Source of the DNA: Adiantum capillus-veneris
Lineage: Eukaryota; Streptophyta; Polypodiopsida; Polypodiales; Pteridaceae
Assembly: GCA_014529385.2 (NCBI GenBank)
Contig: CM043958.1
Location: forward strand, 147,309,885-147,373,884
Direction: 5' to 3'
DNA: 64,000 nucleotides
In this document: one piece after another, positions 1 to 12,512 of the stretch
Position numbering within the stretch: the stretch's first letter is position 1
How the letters are laid out: every line of letters starts with the position of its first letter
The notes under the pieces: model-generated
Seen by the model: only the letters and a program-made list of their open reading frames with translations
What the model was told of the DNA's origin: nothing
The model's database searches: none
Program-made: the position numbers and the translations under genes

Positions 1-190
1 CTAGGAAGAAAGCTTGCGGGCAATAGCACATACCTAGTTTTTCTAGGTTTCCTAATTCCAAACTTTTAGGGTACCCAGAACCAATTTATATTGAGTCACG
101 TATAGCTAGGAAGAAAGCTTGCGGGCAATAGCACATACCTAGTTTTTCTAGGTTTCCTAATTTCAAACTTTTAGGGTACCCAGAACCAAT
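1..190. repeat. Tandem duplication in E1 leader
   Basis: An approximately 85-bp unit starting CTAGGAAGAAAGCTTGCGGG occurs at position 1 and again at 106, a period of 105 bp. It lies upstream of the E1 gag start at 322, in the untranslated leader of this LTR element. The two units are nearly identical. The 5' LTR and primer site of E1 are outside the window. No function is evident; a duplicated leader segment could be a packaging or promoter-proximal repeat. Confidence 0.8.
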
Positions 191-321
191 TTCCAGAGAC
201 CAAAAAAGTCACAAATTCCTCACTTTTTAGAGACTTGACCAGGGGCAAAAAGGGATTGTGTGCACTAAGCCAAGGTGTTCTTATCAAGGACCACCTTGAG
301 AGTATTGAGTGAGGCTTAAAC

Positions 322-3267
322 ATGACAACTCAACCATCATTAGGGTTTCCCACTCAACTAAGAGCTATGCCACCTACACAAACAACCAGAAATACTACAA
401 CACCTATAACAAGAGGGTTGAGACAAGACCATGAGGCTTATCAATCATATCAAGCCAAACCTCAAGACATGGCTCATGGATATTTATCAAGTGATCATGT
501 AGCTTACTGGAAGCCAAACCAATCAACTAAAATGCGGGAGTTTGGAAAAGCAAAAGTGGAAATTGCTGGAGACTTAGAGGAGAAGCATCCTCTAATCAAC
601 AAACCCAATGTGAGGTTCATCAAAACCAATGAAGCCACGAGAGTTCTAATGGATTACACTTATGATGGCCTTTATAGGTTACCTATTGGAAATCAAAACA
701 ACTTCTATAGATGTTTAAATTCCATCACTGAAGAGTTGACAGACTACAAGAACCTCTATGCCTTCACATACACAGATGAACAGGGAGTGCAAGTTCTAAT
801 GGTAGATAAGTATGCACAAGAGTACAAACTTATCGACCCAATTGAGCTAGAAAGATATACATTCATGGGTACTCCAATCTCTGCTTACTACTTTCAACCG
901 AGTGTAAGCGTACCAGGGTTTTTTGAGACTGATTTGCAAGAAGCTAACATTGAAACTATAGGATCAAATGGACCTCAAACATCCAAAATAGCTATTCACG
1001 GGAGTGTAGCTCCTACCTCGTTGAGTGGAACCAAGAGACCACCAATTAGACTTACAAATCCATCAACATTTCCAAAACACGTCTCAAAGGGGATTCCACC
1101 AGGATTTGCTCCAAGACGAGAAGAAGGAACGAGGGATGTCTTTGTGAGAGACCCCAACACGCTAAGATACATGGTTGAACCAGAACCAATGAGACCATAT
1201 CAATTGGCCAAATGTGTCAAGAAGAAGTATGATTGATTAAGGGATCCATACGTACATGCATCCTTGTTCAAACAAGTGTTAAGAGCCGAACAAGTATTTT
1301 ATTTTCATACACAATATGAGGGATTTGGCTTAACCTTGGAAGGGATAGCATTGAATTGGCTCCAACCGTTGGACAAAAATGCCTTCTCAAACATTGAACA
1401 ACTATTGCAAGAATTTGTTGTGGAGTTCTCCAAACGGGGAATCAATCATAACACAGTGTCCCAAATCTATTCATTCAAGCAAAAAGAAGATGAGAGAGTG
1501 AATGAAGCATCGCTACGCTTCGGACAATATATAGAGAGATGTCCGGAACACGAGTTACCACAGGATGAAAGATTATCAATTCTCTTCATAGAGGATTTGA
1601 AAAATGAAACTCTCAAGAAAGATTTGCACTTAAAAGGATGTACTTCCTTTGAACAAGTCACGAGAGAAGTGTTATACCTAGTTGACAATTGTAAAGCCTA
1701 TGGCGAGGAAATTGGTGATACAAAGATCACTATGGATAATGTTCCTTTAGCATCTAGTGAAACCAACACAAGGCAGGTGGTTATGTCTCAATTAATGACC
1801 AACCTAGATAAGTTAGCAGTGCAAGTAGCACAACGAATAAAATGGTGTGCCATTGAGCAAAAATGGACCAATCATCAGATGAGTGAGTGCTACTATAATC
1901 AAACCTACACGAGGGGGATACTATTTGGACATCAAATAGAAAAAAAAATGCCATTACCAAATCATCCTTTAATTAAAAATAGGGTTGTATCAAGGGCTTT
2001 ACAAAGAGCTGAAGTATCATAACCTAGGCTAGGGCAAGAACCTATGAGAAAACTCTATTCATTGAATGAGGACACTCTGATGTTCATAGCCAATCAAGAG
2101 CATAGACCAGAGACCATTCTGGCTAAGCAAGAACAACCATCAATTGTGCCACCAGTGACTCAACAAGATAGACCATGCTACAAGTGTGGAGGTAATCATT
2201 GGGCCAAGAATTGTTCTCGTGTAGAGATAATTGGATATTGTTTGGAGTGTGCCATTACACACGTTGTTCCTAATTGTCCAAAACACCCAAACAAACAGGG
2301 GAAAAAAACAATGAATGTTGAGGGAGTGTTACCTTCTCCAAGTGGATCAAAGGCAGAACCCAAAATTCATGTGAAGGTAGTGACTAGAGCCCAAGCAAAA
2401 GAAAATGCTGAGGACCAAGCTAATGAGGAGAAAGATCAACAACCCAAACAAGGGGAAACAACTAGTGTGTCAATCAGGACTGGGAGAAAATCCTGGAAAG
2501 TCAAAAGAGACAGAATTAAAGCAAAAACAATTACAAATCAAATTGCACTACAAACAGAATTACAAGAGACAAAGGAGAAGTTTAAACAAGAACAGGAAAA
2601 CAAAATGGTGGTGAGCGATAAAAAACCAAGGAAGGAGTCTTCCAGAGGATCTTTGTTGGTAGACAAAGTCCTAGAGCCATTAGATGTTGCACTGGAAGCA
2701 TATGAGGCTAGATTGAAACCCAACCAAACCCTAGAGCAACGAGGGATGAAATACCCTCATGCTGAGGTAGAGACTGAGAGGTTGAGAATGTGTAAGGAAT
2801 TGGTAAAAACTGCACAGGCAATGATGGAGCTTGAAGCACCAATTCCACCTCCAGAAACAAAACCAAAAAGTGTTGGATTTGAAATGCCTAAGGCAAAGGT
2901 TGTTGAAACATTAACTCAAAGAAACATTGAGCTAGAATTACAAAAGGATGTGCAAGCAAAGACCGCAACACAAGAAACCAACAACCTAGAAATTCAACTA
3001 GATGATCAAGTAGTGGCCAACACCACTAATGATGCAAGGTCAAGATCACAAGTTATGGCACCTATCCCAGAGATGGATGAGCCATGGCCAAATGAATTGT
3101 GGGAAGAAATTAGAAGTGCAAAATATGGAAGTGCGACTTTCCAATCTGCACCCATAAATGAGGTCAATACAGGGCATGATGTCTATCAGGGAGACATTCA
3201 ATCTCTAAATGGAGATGCAGGGACGGAAGTTTCAATTGAAAGCAAACCAGAGTCCTTGAAGACCTGA
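322..3267 (+). pseudogene. gag: E1 Gag polyprotein (Ty3/gypsy), stops in one frame
   Basis: This is the capsid/nucleocapsid polyprotein of an LTR retrotransposon. One frame runs from ATG 322 to 3267, broken by in-frame stops at 1234 (TGA), 2020 (TAA) and 3265 (TGA) but by no frameshift. About 320 N-terminal residues are unrecognised. From about 1264 a retrotransposon Gag core follows, with FKQVLRAE, an FEGFG-like segment and NTVSQIYSFKQK. A zinc-binding region at about 2176-2280 reads CYKCGGNHWAKNC followed by CLECAITHVVPNC, so a CCHC knuckle is extended by a second cysteine/histidine cluster. The remainder is a charged, coiled-coil-prone linker leading to the protease at 3310. The same core and knuckle recur at 8817-9540 and 58160-58570. 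Several stops look like CAA/CAG-to-TAA/TAG or TGG-to-TAG transitions, as expected from methyl-C deamination. The element is not expected to be active. Confidence 0.85.
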
Positions 3268-3309
3268 CCCTCATACATAGGAGAACATGAGGCAGACGCA
3301 GAGACTATA

Positions 3310-4296
3310 GTGGTGCCATCTCAGAGGAAATCCATATCCAAGATGATGGATACAAAGAGTATGCAAGAGTTGATGTCAGCTCCAATACAGTGCACCATTA
3401 CTCTATCTGAACTGCTTAAGATTAGACCACATGTATGGGATGAAGTAGGCAACAATTTGGGGAAGATGGGATTAAAGATACCTCTTCAAGATCTACCCTC
3501 AAATGAACAATCAAACAAAACTCAACAAGAAAGTGCAAACGCTAAACTTGTGCCAATAAACAAGGTGGGGGGATATTGCGAAGGAGAAGAAGGAAACAAC
3601 ACCTTAACTGTGGAATACAAAGGAGTTAAAACATTGGCTATACTTGATAGTGGGGCTGGAGTAGCCATAGCCACAAAAGACATTTAGGAAAAATGGGGTA
3701 GACCAGCGCTTAGGAAAACTAGAATGAAGCTGCAACTTGCAGATGGATACACGGAAAAACCTCTGGATATCCTAGAGCAAATTATTGTGACTTCTTGTGG
3801 AATTGAATATGAACATACATTTGCAATAGTAGATTTTGGAAAAGGGAACAATTTTGATATCATTTTAGGAAGACCTTTCATGCGTCAACTTAAGATGGTT
3901 CAAGATTGGGGCTATGACTATATCTACTTGAGACATAAAAAGATCACCACAAAAATAAGCATAAACGACCATAGCTATAGAGATGTGGATAGAACTCCTT
4001 TAGAAGAAATTGATTCTACTATAGTCAATGGGAAAGAGATACCTGCGTGGCTACAAACCAAACAAAAACTTTGGACATGTGGTGCTTTGAAGTGTGGAAG
4101 CTTAGTGAAGGAGGATTGCATCCTAGAACGATCAATGGACGATGAAGCTTACATAACGGAACCCTTTCCACAGCAATTATTTGAGCCATTTGGATGGACT
4201 CAAATACTGGCAACATTGGATGTGTCTATAAATGAGGTAACTCCAACCAAGTTTTGTGATGAAGAGGGCTACGACCTAGTTTCATGTTTATGTTGA
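3310..4296 (+). pseudogene. pro: E1 retropepsin (aspartic protease)
   Basis: This is a retroviral-type aspartic protease that would process Gag-Pol. The active-site motif is LAILDSGAGVAIATK at about 3630-3680. The flap and C-terminal part follow as AIVDFGKGNNFDIILGRPFM at about 3820-3880, a D/N-IILGRPF motif typical of Ty3/gypsy proteases. The frame is the same as gag (322 onward). A TAG at 3685 interrupts it directly after the active-site loop, and an identical TAG sits at the corresponding place in E2 (10876). The C-terminal part (WLQTKQKLWTCGALKCGS) matches E2 at 11236-11300. The next ORF overlaps the end by 13 bases. No RT or integrase follows, so E1 is a non-autonomous derivative. Confidence 0.88.
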
Positions 4297-6182
4297 AAGT
4301 GATGAGACATGCTAATGAGAATTGTGAGAATGAAAATAGAGGGACAAATAGCTATGTCAAGGAGGATGCTGCACAAACACAAACTAGGAGAGCAATACAA
4401 CCAGGTGGAGATGTCATCATTGACATACTTAAAGAGTCAACATCTACTCCAAAGAAACTAACTCCCAATGATGCAGAGTTGAAAGTACAAGAAGAATCAG
4501 ATGTGCAAAGCTCCACATCAACAGATGTTCTACAAACGCAAGATCAAAGGAAGTATGAGGAAGAAGCCAAAGATGAAAAATATCCCACATTGATCAAATT
4601 CAATTTATGCGGACAAACAGGGCTCATGGTTACATATTCGGCCGCAATTGATCCTTATGCTACTAGGAATCTAATGACTTATGGAACGTGGATCATCATG
4701 GGAAAGCCACCAATCAATGAGCTAGAAGAAACAGTTTACACAAGTTCAAAAATGCCGATTCCTACCTTTGGAGTGGCAGAAGCTGTACTCAAATTGAGTA
4801 CCGGGGAGTATAAAGATACTTTCCACATAATCAACTCCCATCATATCAAAGAGAGTCTGGTCCTGACAGAAAGCTGGAGGAACATCTTCTTTAGACAACA
4901 ATCAAAAGCTTCAACAACAACAACGGTAAGACTCCATGAAGCTTCTCAAATCCATGCAGAGAAGAAATCGCCAACCATCGCGGAAAAAGGTAAAGCAAAG
5001 GTAAACATTGAAGTATATCAACCTCACCAGACGACTTTACCTTCAACGAGCTTCCATCAAATTTCCTACGAAGCCTCTACATCAAGAGCCACACCATCAA
5101 CAATGCAATGGAAACCAAAGCAAAAATTCTATCAACCAAAGTTTCCATCACAAAAAAAGCATCCAGAAGAAGCCAAAGAATGTCAACAAAGTGTTGGTAT
5201 CCAAAGAGCACATCCAAATCAAAGACCCAGTTTGGATACATGAAACACGGGTTCAACCACAACAAAAAAGGGTGACTGGGTGGATAGCATCAAATGAGTC
5301 AATCACTACTCAAGGCTACTTCCAAGGAAACACTAATGTTTGGGCCAAAAAGCCTAAAGTAACATCCTGGACCTACCCACCTCAACCAACGAGTTCTACA
5401 AGGAACAAGACACGCTATCAACGGAATACAAAATACTCAGGCAAGCGAAAGAACACCAACAAAAGGCAAACAAAAAGACCTTCCAAGCGGGCAACGCGAA
5501 AAGTTTGGGTACCGAAATCAGACTTCAACGAAGATACCCAACACAAACAGGTGAATCAGCGGATGATTCCAGTGAAGCTACTTGAAGCAGAAGGAGTTTA
5601 TGAAGGTAACACTCCAATATGGTCTCCAAAAATTGTAGCTCAATCGGGAACAATGAAGAGAAATCAAGCAGCACAAGCTTCTACCCAAAGCAAGCAATGA
5701 CAACCAAAAGCCAACAGAAGCCAATTACAACCAAGGCTGGTGCAATCTACAGATGGATACCTTGTCATCAATTATAAAAGCAAGTCTTTTACAACGGAGA
5801 TCATCAAGTTTGGATACCAAAGCCTAGTGTCCATCAAATTGTAGAAGAAGATAAAATGCCAAAGACGGTCACACAAGGACCAAAAACAAGATGGGTTCCA
5901 AAATTGCTAGTGGAAACTCAATCACAGAGAACCCACACATCTCGACAATCGCTTCTCATGGAAATTAATGCAAAGGCTACATCAAGCCCTATCAGAGCTG
6001 AAAGACTTGTTTTGCAAAGAAGTATCAACATACAACAAGAAAGTCAAGAGGAGCCAAAATATGCCAACCTACTCAACAAAATGGTGGCATCCAAAGACCA
6101 ACACAATGATAGAGGCCTTAATCTCAAGAACTTATGGCATTGGGTTTCAGGCCATGAACAGGTAAGTCTAAGTCTCCATTAA
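4284..6182 (+). pseudogene. E1 tail ORF: second retropepsin-like domain and W-P repeats
   Basis: About 100 acidic, low-complexity residues lead to a retropepsin-like region at about 4580-4900 (FNLCGQTGLMVTYSAAIDP, then PIPTFGVAEAVLKL, FHIINSHHIKESLVL). The canonical D-S/T-G is replaced by IDP, so it should be catalytically dead. The frame ends at 5243; a second frame opens at 5008 and runs to 5700, and a third runs 5856-6182. These encode a basic, glutamine-rich tail with recurring tryptophan-proline motifs: VWAKKPK, SWTYPP, VWVPKSD, IWSPK, VWIPKPS, RWVPK. The same combination follows the integrase of E2 (15490-15750 and 33702-34400), so this is a conserved 3' module from which E1 has lost the RT-integrase block. 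Its function is unknown. It has no signal peptide or membrane segment, which argues against an envelope protein. Confidence 0.6.
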
Positions 6183-7319
6183 AAATACATGGCATAAAAG
6201 TCAAGAGTCGGGCAGCTGAGCCACTAAATGAGCAAGGCATTAGTCCCAAAGCTTCAAGTAGTATTCTCTGTGGTCTAAGAGTCTTAGCTATTCTAGGTAC
6301 TGCTCAAGGTGGAGGAGTTGAGCATATTTATGTTGTGTCGCTCATGCTGGTATAGGTGAGCATAAGAGTCCAAGTCTATGTATTTTAAGTTTGGTATAGT
6401 GAACAAGAGAGTCCAAAAAACACTCACGCACTATGCATAGTGAGTAATGAGTGGAGAAGCTTCAACATAAAAAACCCTTCTTGGAAATGTGGAAGCTAGT
6501 GAGATGTCCTTGGATATCACATGTGCTACATTTGTTCCTTGAAGCACCCAACAACTCATTTTTCACACCGCATGATTTTCTTGAAAGAACTCTTGTGTGC
6601 ATATAGAGTGTCCCATAATTGGCACTTGCATTACGCACTCTTACTTCATTTCTCCCAAGCACTCACCTTGCATGAACAGGTACTCAACTTCCAAGTGTTC
6701 AACCCCAATAAGAGCGTATACCAAAGGCATTTTTTCCCACTTATTTTTCCCTTTTTTCATTCAGGTTCTAGACCCTAATTTAGAAACACCCATCACTATT
6801 CTATTGTATATATTCCTTCTATCAAATGAAACCAATAAAGAATTTGTTACATGATCTTCAAAGAGATAAAGCAGGGCCACATTGTTCTCAACTACGCTTT
6901 GACAAGAGCAGCTCTTATCTTCAAAGACACCAACAAAGCTCTATTGACAAAGTGGCAAAGAAAATCAAATTGGAGATGCTAGTGCACACACGTCAAAGTC
7001 TCAAACATTTTGAGATAGGAGCTCCAATAAAAAGTCATATGCACCAGGGGGCAAAGTATCCAAAGAACCAGGTATCATCGACCAACTGCACAAATGGAAA
7101 GGTAAAGCAGGATGTGCAACAACATGCACAAATGTCTCATGCACAACATCCAAATCACAAAGAACACATGTTCATCAATCAAAGGCAAATGGGCACCCCA
7201 TTTGAACAAGCAAAACATGCCAGATGTAACTCAAGCAAGGAAAGGGGGAGTCTCATCAACAAGAAGACTAGACTACAAATGGTCGTGTCAAGGGACGACA
7301 CGAGCTAGGAAGGGGAGAG
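6183..7319 (+). other. E1 3' internal region and polypurine tract
   Basis: About 1.1 kb separate the W-P tail from the 3' LTR. An open frame at 6826-7308 would encode a basic, His/Gln-rich protein of 160 residues that I do not recognise; it may be coding remnant or chance. The sequence ends in a purine tract, GCTAGGAAGGGGAGAG (about 7304-7319), immediately before the LTR terminus TGTTTGG, as expected for a plus-strand polypurine primer. Confidence 0.5.
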
Positions 7320-8809
7320 TGTTTGGAGGTGATAACAACATACAAGTGCCCACCTAGCCAAGGCGCCCGTTGGGATAGCCGACCAAAGTTTTGATGTGGT
7401 CACATTATTTTTTCGATGTTTAATACATCAAACCCTGTAAAATCCTAATGAGAGTCGTCTATGTCAAGTCTAAGTCAAAGATGTAATTTTCCAATGATGT
7501 ATGTAAAGGTCCATTAGAAGTTGGCTGTCGGCCACTTTAGAAATCCCTAGGTATATAATACACTAAGGTTAGTGGGAAAGGGAGATTTTTTTTTTTGAAG
7601 ATAAGTGACTATTGTGTTACGTACAGAGAGCTACCTCATTGCTCAAACTTGTAATCATTGCTTCTGTGGCTACGGTAATCCAAATTCAGTTTTGTTTCTT
7701 GCATTGTGTTCCTCTCACTCTTATCTTTCATTCAAGTGTAGGCATTCAAGATTTGGTGAAGGTTTCAAACGCATCCGTTTAGGCCTTAAATCGCTGTTTT
7801 GAGTGTTTATATGCGTCTTTTATGTTGTTTTGACCCTAGGAGAGGCTTTAGGGACCCAAAAACGACCCTTTAGAATCATCCGTTTACTGTTTTTGCGTAC
7901 TGTGGAACGAACGATCGCAATCTTTGTACCTCTCCAGAATGTTGTGAGACAGTGATAGGATATGTTCCTGATAGTCCCCTGTAGCTTCCCTTCAAGTTTC
8001 ATTAGGAAAAATTTGGACTCACAAAGGGGCCCTTTAAGGAGTTTGACTTTACCTCTCTCTACCAAAATGGGCGCATGGATAAATTTTTGCAAACAAACTC
8101 CAAAGTTGACGGAGGTTTGACAGTTAGAATGTCCTCTTCAAGCTCTATCTACTGATATATAGCACGCCATGAGATTCCTCATATTTTAGAAGATTCTTTT
8201 TTTTATTCACTTAGATTGCGACAGAGTTGTCACATCATAGGTGAATCAAAAAAAGAATCTTCTAAAATATGAGGAATCTCATGGCGTGCTATATATCAGT
8301 AGATAGCGCTTAAAGAGTACATTCTAACTGTCAAACCTCCGCCAACTTTGAAGTTTGTTTGCAAAAATTTATCCGTGCGCCCGTTTTGGTAGAGAGAGGT
8401 AAAGTCAAACTCCTTAAAGGGTCCCTTTGTGAGTCCAAATTTTGCCTAATGTCGTGCAATTTCGATATGATTTGCATGGTGAACGGGCGTGATGACTGTA
8501 GAGCTGTGTAGAAGGACATAGGCAGATTACTTGGCTTTAGTGCGATTGATTTGCTTGTAGAGTTAGTAGTTGCATCTCTTCGAGTTCACTTCATTAGAGT
8601 TGACATCCTAGTGAGTTTCCATGCCTCATCCGAGTTGCTTCCCCTATATCGATAATTTTATGTTGATGCTTGAGAGCTATGCTATGGACTTCCATCGCGG
8701 CGACCCACAAACACAAAGGTTGCATAGGCTCGATCAAGAAGGATTTGAGGTTTGTGCAAGATACACGGTCTGCGTCGGTGGTGAAGTGAGCACAAGAGGG
8801 GGTTGTGCA
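7320..8809 (+). repeat. E1 3' LTR (about 1.49 kb)
   Basis: The LTR starts with TGTTTGGAGG directly after the polypurine tract and is inferred to end at ...GTTGTGCA (8809), where E2 Gag coding sequence resumes abruptly (DRVNKQPKWCAIEQ). A TATA-like GGTATATAATACAC lies at about 7550. TG...CA ends fit an LTR. The other LTR is outside the window, so the right end is an inference from the E2 junction. A long inverted repeat (8001-8450) is embedded in the LTR and may be a separate insertion. Confidence 0.55.
8001..8450. repeat. Long inverted repeat (arms about 210 bp)
   Basis: The left arm, about 8001-8212, is the reverse complement of about 8236-8450 with scattered differences, leaving a loop of roughly 25 bp. 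Matching landmarks are ATTAGGAAAAATTTGGACTC against its complement at 8430-8450, and CACGCCATGAGATTCCTCAT against GAGGAATCTCATGGCGTG across the centre. The inner ends are T-rich and A-rich. Transcribed from the LTR it would form a long hairpin RNA. It could be a foldback or MITE-like insertion or an LTR rearrangement. It has no ORF. Confidence 0.85.
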
Positions 8810-10384
8810 GGACCGTGTAAATAAACAGCCAAAGTGGTGTGCTATTGAACAAAAATGGACAAACCATGTGACGGAGGAATGTTATTATAACAAGGGATAT
8901 GTGAGAGAGCGACCATATGCTCCCCATGTTCAGGTAGCATCTCCTCAACTTTCATCGATGCCTAGGTATCAAGCAGGAAACTTACCAAGACCTGTAGGTG
9001 TACAAAGACCACAACCAGTATTGGGGCAACAACCACCCCTACCAGGATTACGACCAATCGGCATAAGATACACACCAACAGTAAACAAACCAAAAGAGAA
9101 GGATTTGGTACCTATGTATGCATATTACGAAGATTCTAATGGATATGTTGCAAATCCTGTCTATTATCCACCATAAGAACCCCCAACGCCAGAACCTCGG
9201 AGCATGATGGGAAGTACAGGACCACCAACAGTTGCACAGGCAGCAGGAGAAGGAAGATATAGCTTGGATGAATGAACACTATTGTTCATAGCCAATGGAG
9301 GCATGGGCGGACAGAGGCATGCATACCAACACAAAGAGGAGCTCAAGGAGCACCTCAACAGCCTAAGGGACCCTGCTACAAGTATGGTGGAGACCTTTGG
9401 CTAAGAGACTATCCTCATGATGAAATCATTAGAGTCAACGCATATTGCACCGAGTGTGGAATTACTCATTTGATTCCTGATTTCCCTAAGAACCCGAGCA
9501 AAGGAGCAAAGACTACTTTGAACATGTTGGAAGCAGTGCCTTCCAGTGGAGGGTCAGAAAACAAGACAGTAATACTATTCAGGCAGTGACACGAGCCCAA
9601 GCTCAAAGAATAACAAATGAACCCATAATTGAAGAGCCAAAGACCGCTGTCCCAAGTGCATAAAATGAAAAATCAAAGAAGCACTTGGAAAGCTAGAAAG
9701 GCGCGTATGAGAGCCAGGAGAGAATGAGAGCAAACGGCTCTATCTGAGGAGTTAAAACACACAAAGGATAGATTAGAGCAGCTAGAGGATCTAACTAGTC
9801 TAAGCTCACACACTGCGGCAACCATAGGGCCCAAGGAAATGGTAGAACCCAAAAGTGCAGGATCAGGAGGATCAGTGCTGGCAGAAAAAGTAAATGGACG
9901 CACTTTTAAAAGCATACGAAGCTAGACTGAAAAACAACCAAACCTAAGAGCAAAGATGGATGACTTATCCATATGCAGAAATAGAAAAACAGAGGTTGAA
10001 AATGTGTCGAAAGATGATTGAAACAGCCCAATCCTTGATAGAAAACCTGCTTGGTAAACCTGCAAGCTGGCACAAGGTACCAGCTCCAACCCCTATCAAA
10101 CAACTCTAGAGAAACAAATAGACACGAAGGAGAGACTCATGACTGCCTTTGAGTCTAGGAGAGAACCTATCATAGTGCCAAATACAACAGATGAGACAAT
10201 TGATGGTTTCCAGCCTAAAACATTGGTAGAAATAGGTAAGGATTGTAACAGTCTAGATGACCTGTGGAAGCAAATCCAGGAAGCCAATGAAGCTAACAAG
10301 GTGAGCCACCAAATAAATAGCACGAGAAAGGAGGAAAATGAGATCTTACCTCCCATTGAAGAATTTGAGGCAAGATCACAATGA
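8810..10384 (+). pseudogene. gag: E2 Gag remnant with degenerate zinc knuckle
   Basis: Gag resumes in mid-protein: QPKWCAIEQKWTNHVTEECY (8829-8890) parallels E1 at 1840-1890. A proline-rich stretch ends in a stop near 9176. At 9360-9490 the knuckle reads CYKYGGDLWLRD..., with the second cysteine and the histidine lost, then CTECGITHLIPDF. Frames at 8805-9176, 9272-9589 and 10139-10384 carry pieces, with frameshifts and stops between. The charged linker to the protease resembles that of E1. The missing 5' half presumably lies left of the window, because E1 appears to have inserted here. Non-functional. Confidence 0.75.
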
Positions 10385-10500
10385 ACTTTGATATGCATTC
10401 ACAAGGGGGAGACTAGGGTTCAATTAGTTCGGGGCACAGCCAACCAGACTCGCTAAAAACTCTACCCTCTTACCTAGGGAAGTATGAAGCTAAGTCTGAG

Positions 10501-11715
10501 GTGAGAGAAATCCCATCTCAAAGACTTTCTTCCAACATAGTGATGGATTCACAAGGGTTGATTGAGTTATTGTCCACCCCTGTGGCATGCACAATCACGT
10601 TAGCCGAACTCTTGAGGTTACGACCAACCATGTGGACCACCGTAGGCAAGTGCTTAGAAAAATTTGGAGTAAAAGACCCCACCTCAAAGCTTCAAGAAGG
10701 GATCAGAGAATTGGACAAGCCTCAACTAAACACTAGGCCAGTACCTTTAAACAAGGTTGGAGAATATTGCGAGGGAGAAGATGGAAATACCACACTACCA
10801 GTAGAATTCCAAGGAGTAGTTTCCAAAGCTATTCTTGACAGTGGAGCAGGAGTCGCTATCGCCACCAAGGAAATCTAGAAAAAATGGGAAAAACCGGATT
10901 TGAGAGCTACCTGAATGAAATTGCAAGTGGCGGAGGGGTTCATGAAAAAGCCTCTAGGACTTTTAGAAAAAGTAATTGTCACCTCTTGCAGAATCGAGTA
11001 TGAGCATACATTTGCAATAGTTGATTTCGGCAAAAACAACAATTACGAGATCATCTTGGGAAGACCATTCATGAGGCAATTAAAGATGGTCCAGGATTGG
11101 GGTTATGACCACATATACCTTAGACATGGCAAGACTACAACCAAAATATACCTAAAAGACCATAGTTACAAAAATGTGAACCAGACACCAGTGGAACAGT
11201 TTGATTCAGCTACATTGGCAGGGTCCGAACTCCCAGCATGGTTAGGGTAGAAAAAAGAGCTATGGATGTGCGGAGCTTCACATTGTGGGAGCTTAAAAAG
11301 AGAGGAATGCGTTTTAAAAAGAGCTATTGAGGACAAGGATTACATTCTCGAACCTTTTTCTGAAGATGCCTTAGAACCTCTGAAATGGGAACACATACTA
11401 GCAACATTGGATGTCTGTACCATTACAGATAGCCCAACGACAAAATTTTGCGATAAGGATGGCTATGATGTGCTACCCTATTACATGGTAAGCCTTATAC
11501 CAGCAAGAGATGCGAATGTAGACTCACCAAAACAAGAAGAGTTTTATGACTCCTCTGAACATCTGGAGTTAAATAACGATGCAGATAACGAGTGTTCAGA
11601 CAGCTTAAACGAGCGTTGGGAGACAACAGCGAACATCAAGTTTTATGATTTTGCAAATCAACACCCTAGACGCCATGAACTCTATAGAAAAAAAAAGAGT
11701 GGAAAACAAAATTAG
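10501..11715 (+). pseudogene. pro: E2 retropepsin
   Basis: This is a homologue of the E1 protease. The active site KAILDSGAGVAIATKEI lies at about 10830-10875 and YEIILGRPFMRQLKM at about 11044-11085. A TAG at 10876 sits at exactly the position of the E1 TAG, and a further TAG at 11248 replaces the Gln of E1's AWLQTK. The frame 11266-11715 continues an acidic linker with LWMCGASHCGS, equivalent to E1's LWTCGALKCGS. This domain should release Gag and Pol in the intact element. Confidence 0.88.
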
Positions 11716-12124
11716 AGAGAACCTGATACCCAGGATCAAAGATAAAATTCACTATCTCATGCTAGTCAAGGAAGAGGATTTTGTAAAAGACCAAATATCA
11801 GGAAGATTCTCAAGAGTTCGAAGGGAAAAGACGCAGGAGGAAATAAAACAAGCATGGAAGACTAAAACAGAAACAAAATTAAAAAAATCAAAACAATCAA
11901 AACAGGAAAAAACAAAAGACCCAGAGTGGACCAAAATGGAGCGTAAAAAGAAATACCAAGAACTAAAACGGTCGTTACAAGAGGTATGGACTACTGAGGG
12001 AGAAAGTGATGGTAAGGAGGATTTAGAAAAAGGAAACATGAATGTACCATCCCACTATCAAAAATTCACCATCCAAGACAGAAAAATCATAATGACACCA
12101 CCGGTCAAGGAAAGAATAAACTAG
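11716..12124 (+). pseudogene. E2 Pro-RT linker, Lys/Glu-rich
   Basis: The frame 11645-12124 overlaps the end of the protease frame and encodes a strongly charged helical stretch rich in Lys, Glu and Gln, without a recognisable fold. It lies between protease and reverse transcriptase and is presumably polyprotein linker read through a frameshift. E1 has no equivalent before its tail ORF. Confidence 0.5.
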
Positions 12125-12185
12125 GAATCTTACGATGGGCCGGAAAATGCAAAACGGATAGACCTCGCTTTGCCAAGCAAAGAGC

Positions 12186-12512
12186 CTTAGCCTGTCTATA
12201 TGGCAATTGAATTAGAGCCTGAAGAAGAAGAACTGCTAACACAACTTCTCAAGAGGTATAAAGATGTGTTTGCATGGTCCTACAAAGACCTCAAAGGAGT
12301 TGATCCATCGATATGCCAACATACAATTCGGGTACTCAGATGCCAAACCTAGCAAACAGCGTCCTTACACATATAATGACACATTTGCTAAACGAATCAA
12401 AGAGGAAGTTGACAAGCTGATGGATGTTGAATTCCTCTATGAAATCGAGCATACAGATTGGGTGTCACCCTTTGTGGTTGTCCCCAAAAATAACGGAAAG
12501 CTGCGTGTGTGT

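Noticed and set aside
1467-1688. Minus-strand ORFs within gag and pol regions
   Set aside because: They are shadows of the plus-strand coding sequence.
5008-6182. W-P tail of E1/E2 as an envelope protein
   Set aside because: There is no signal peptide, membrane segment or cysteine pattern, and the region is basic and low in complexity.
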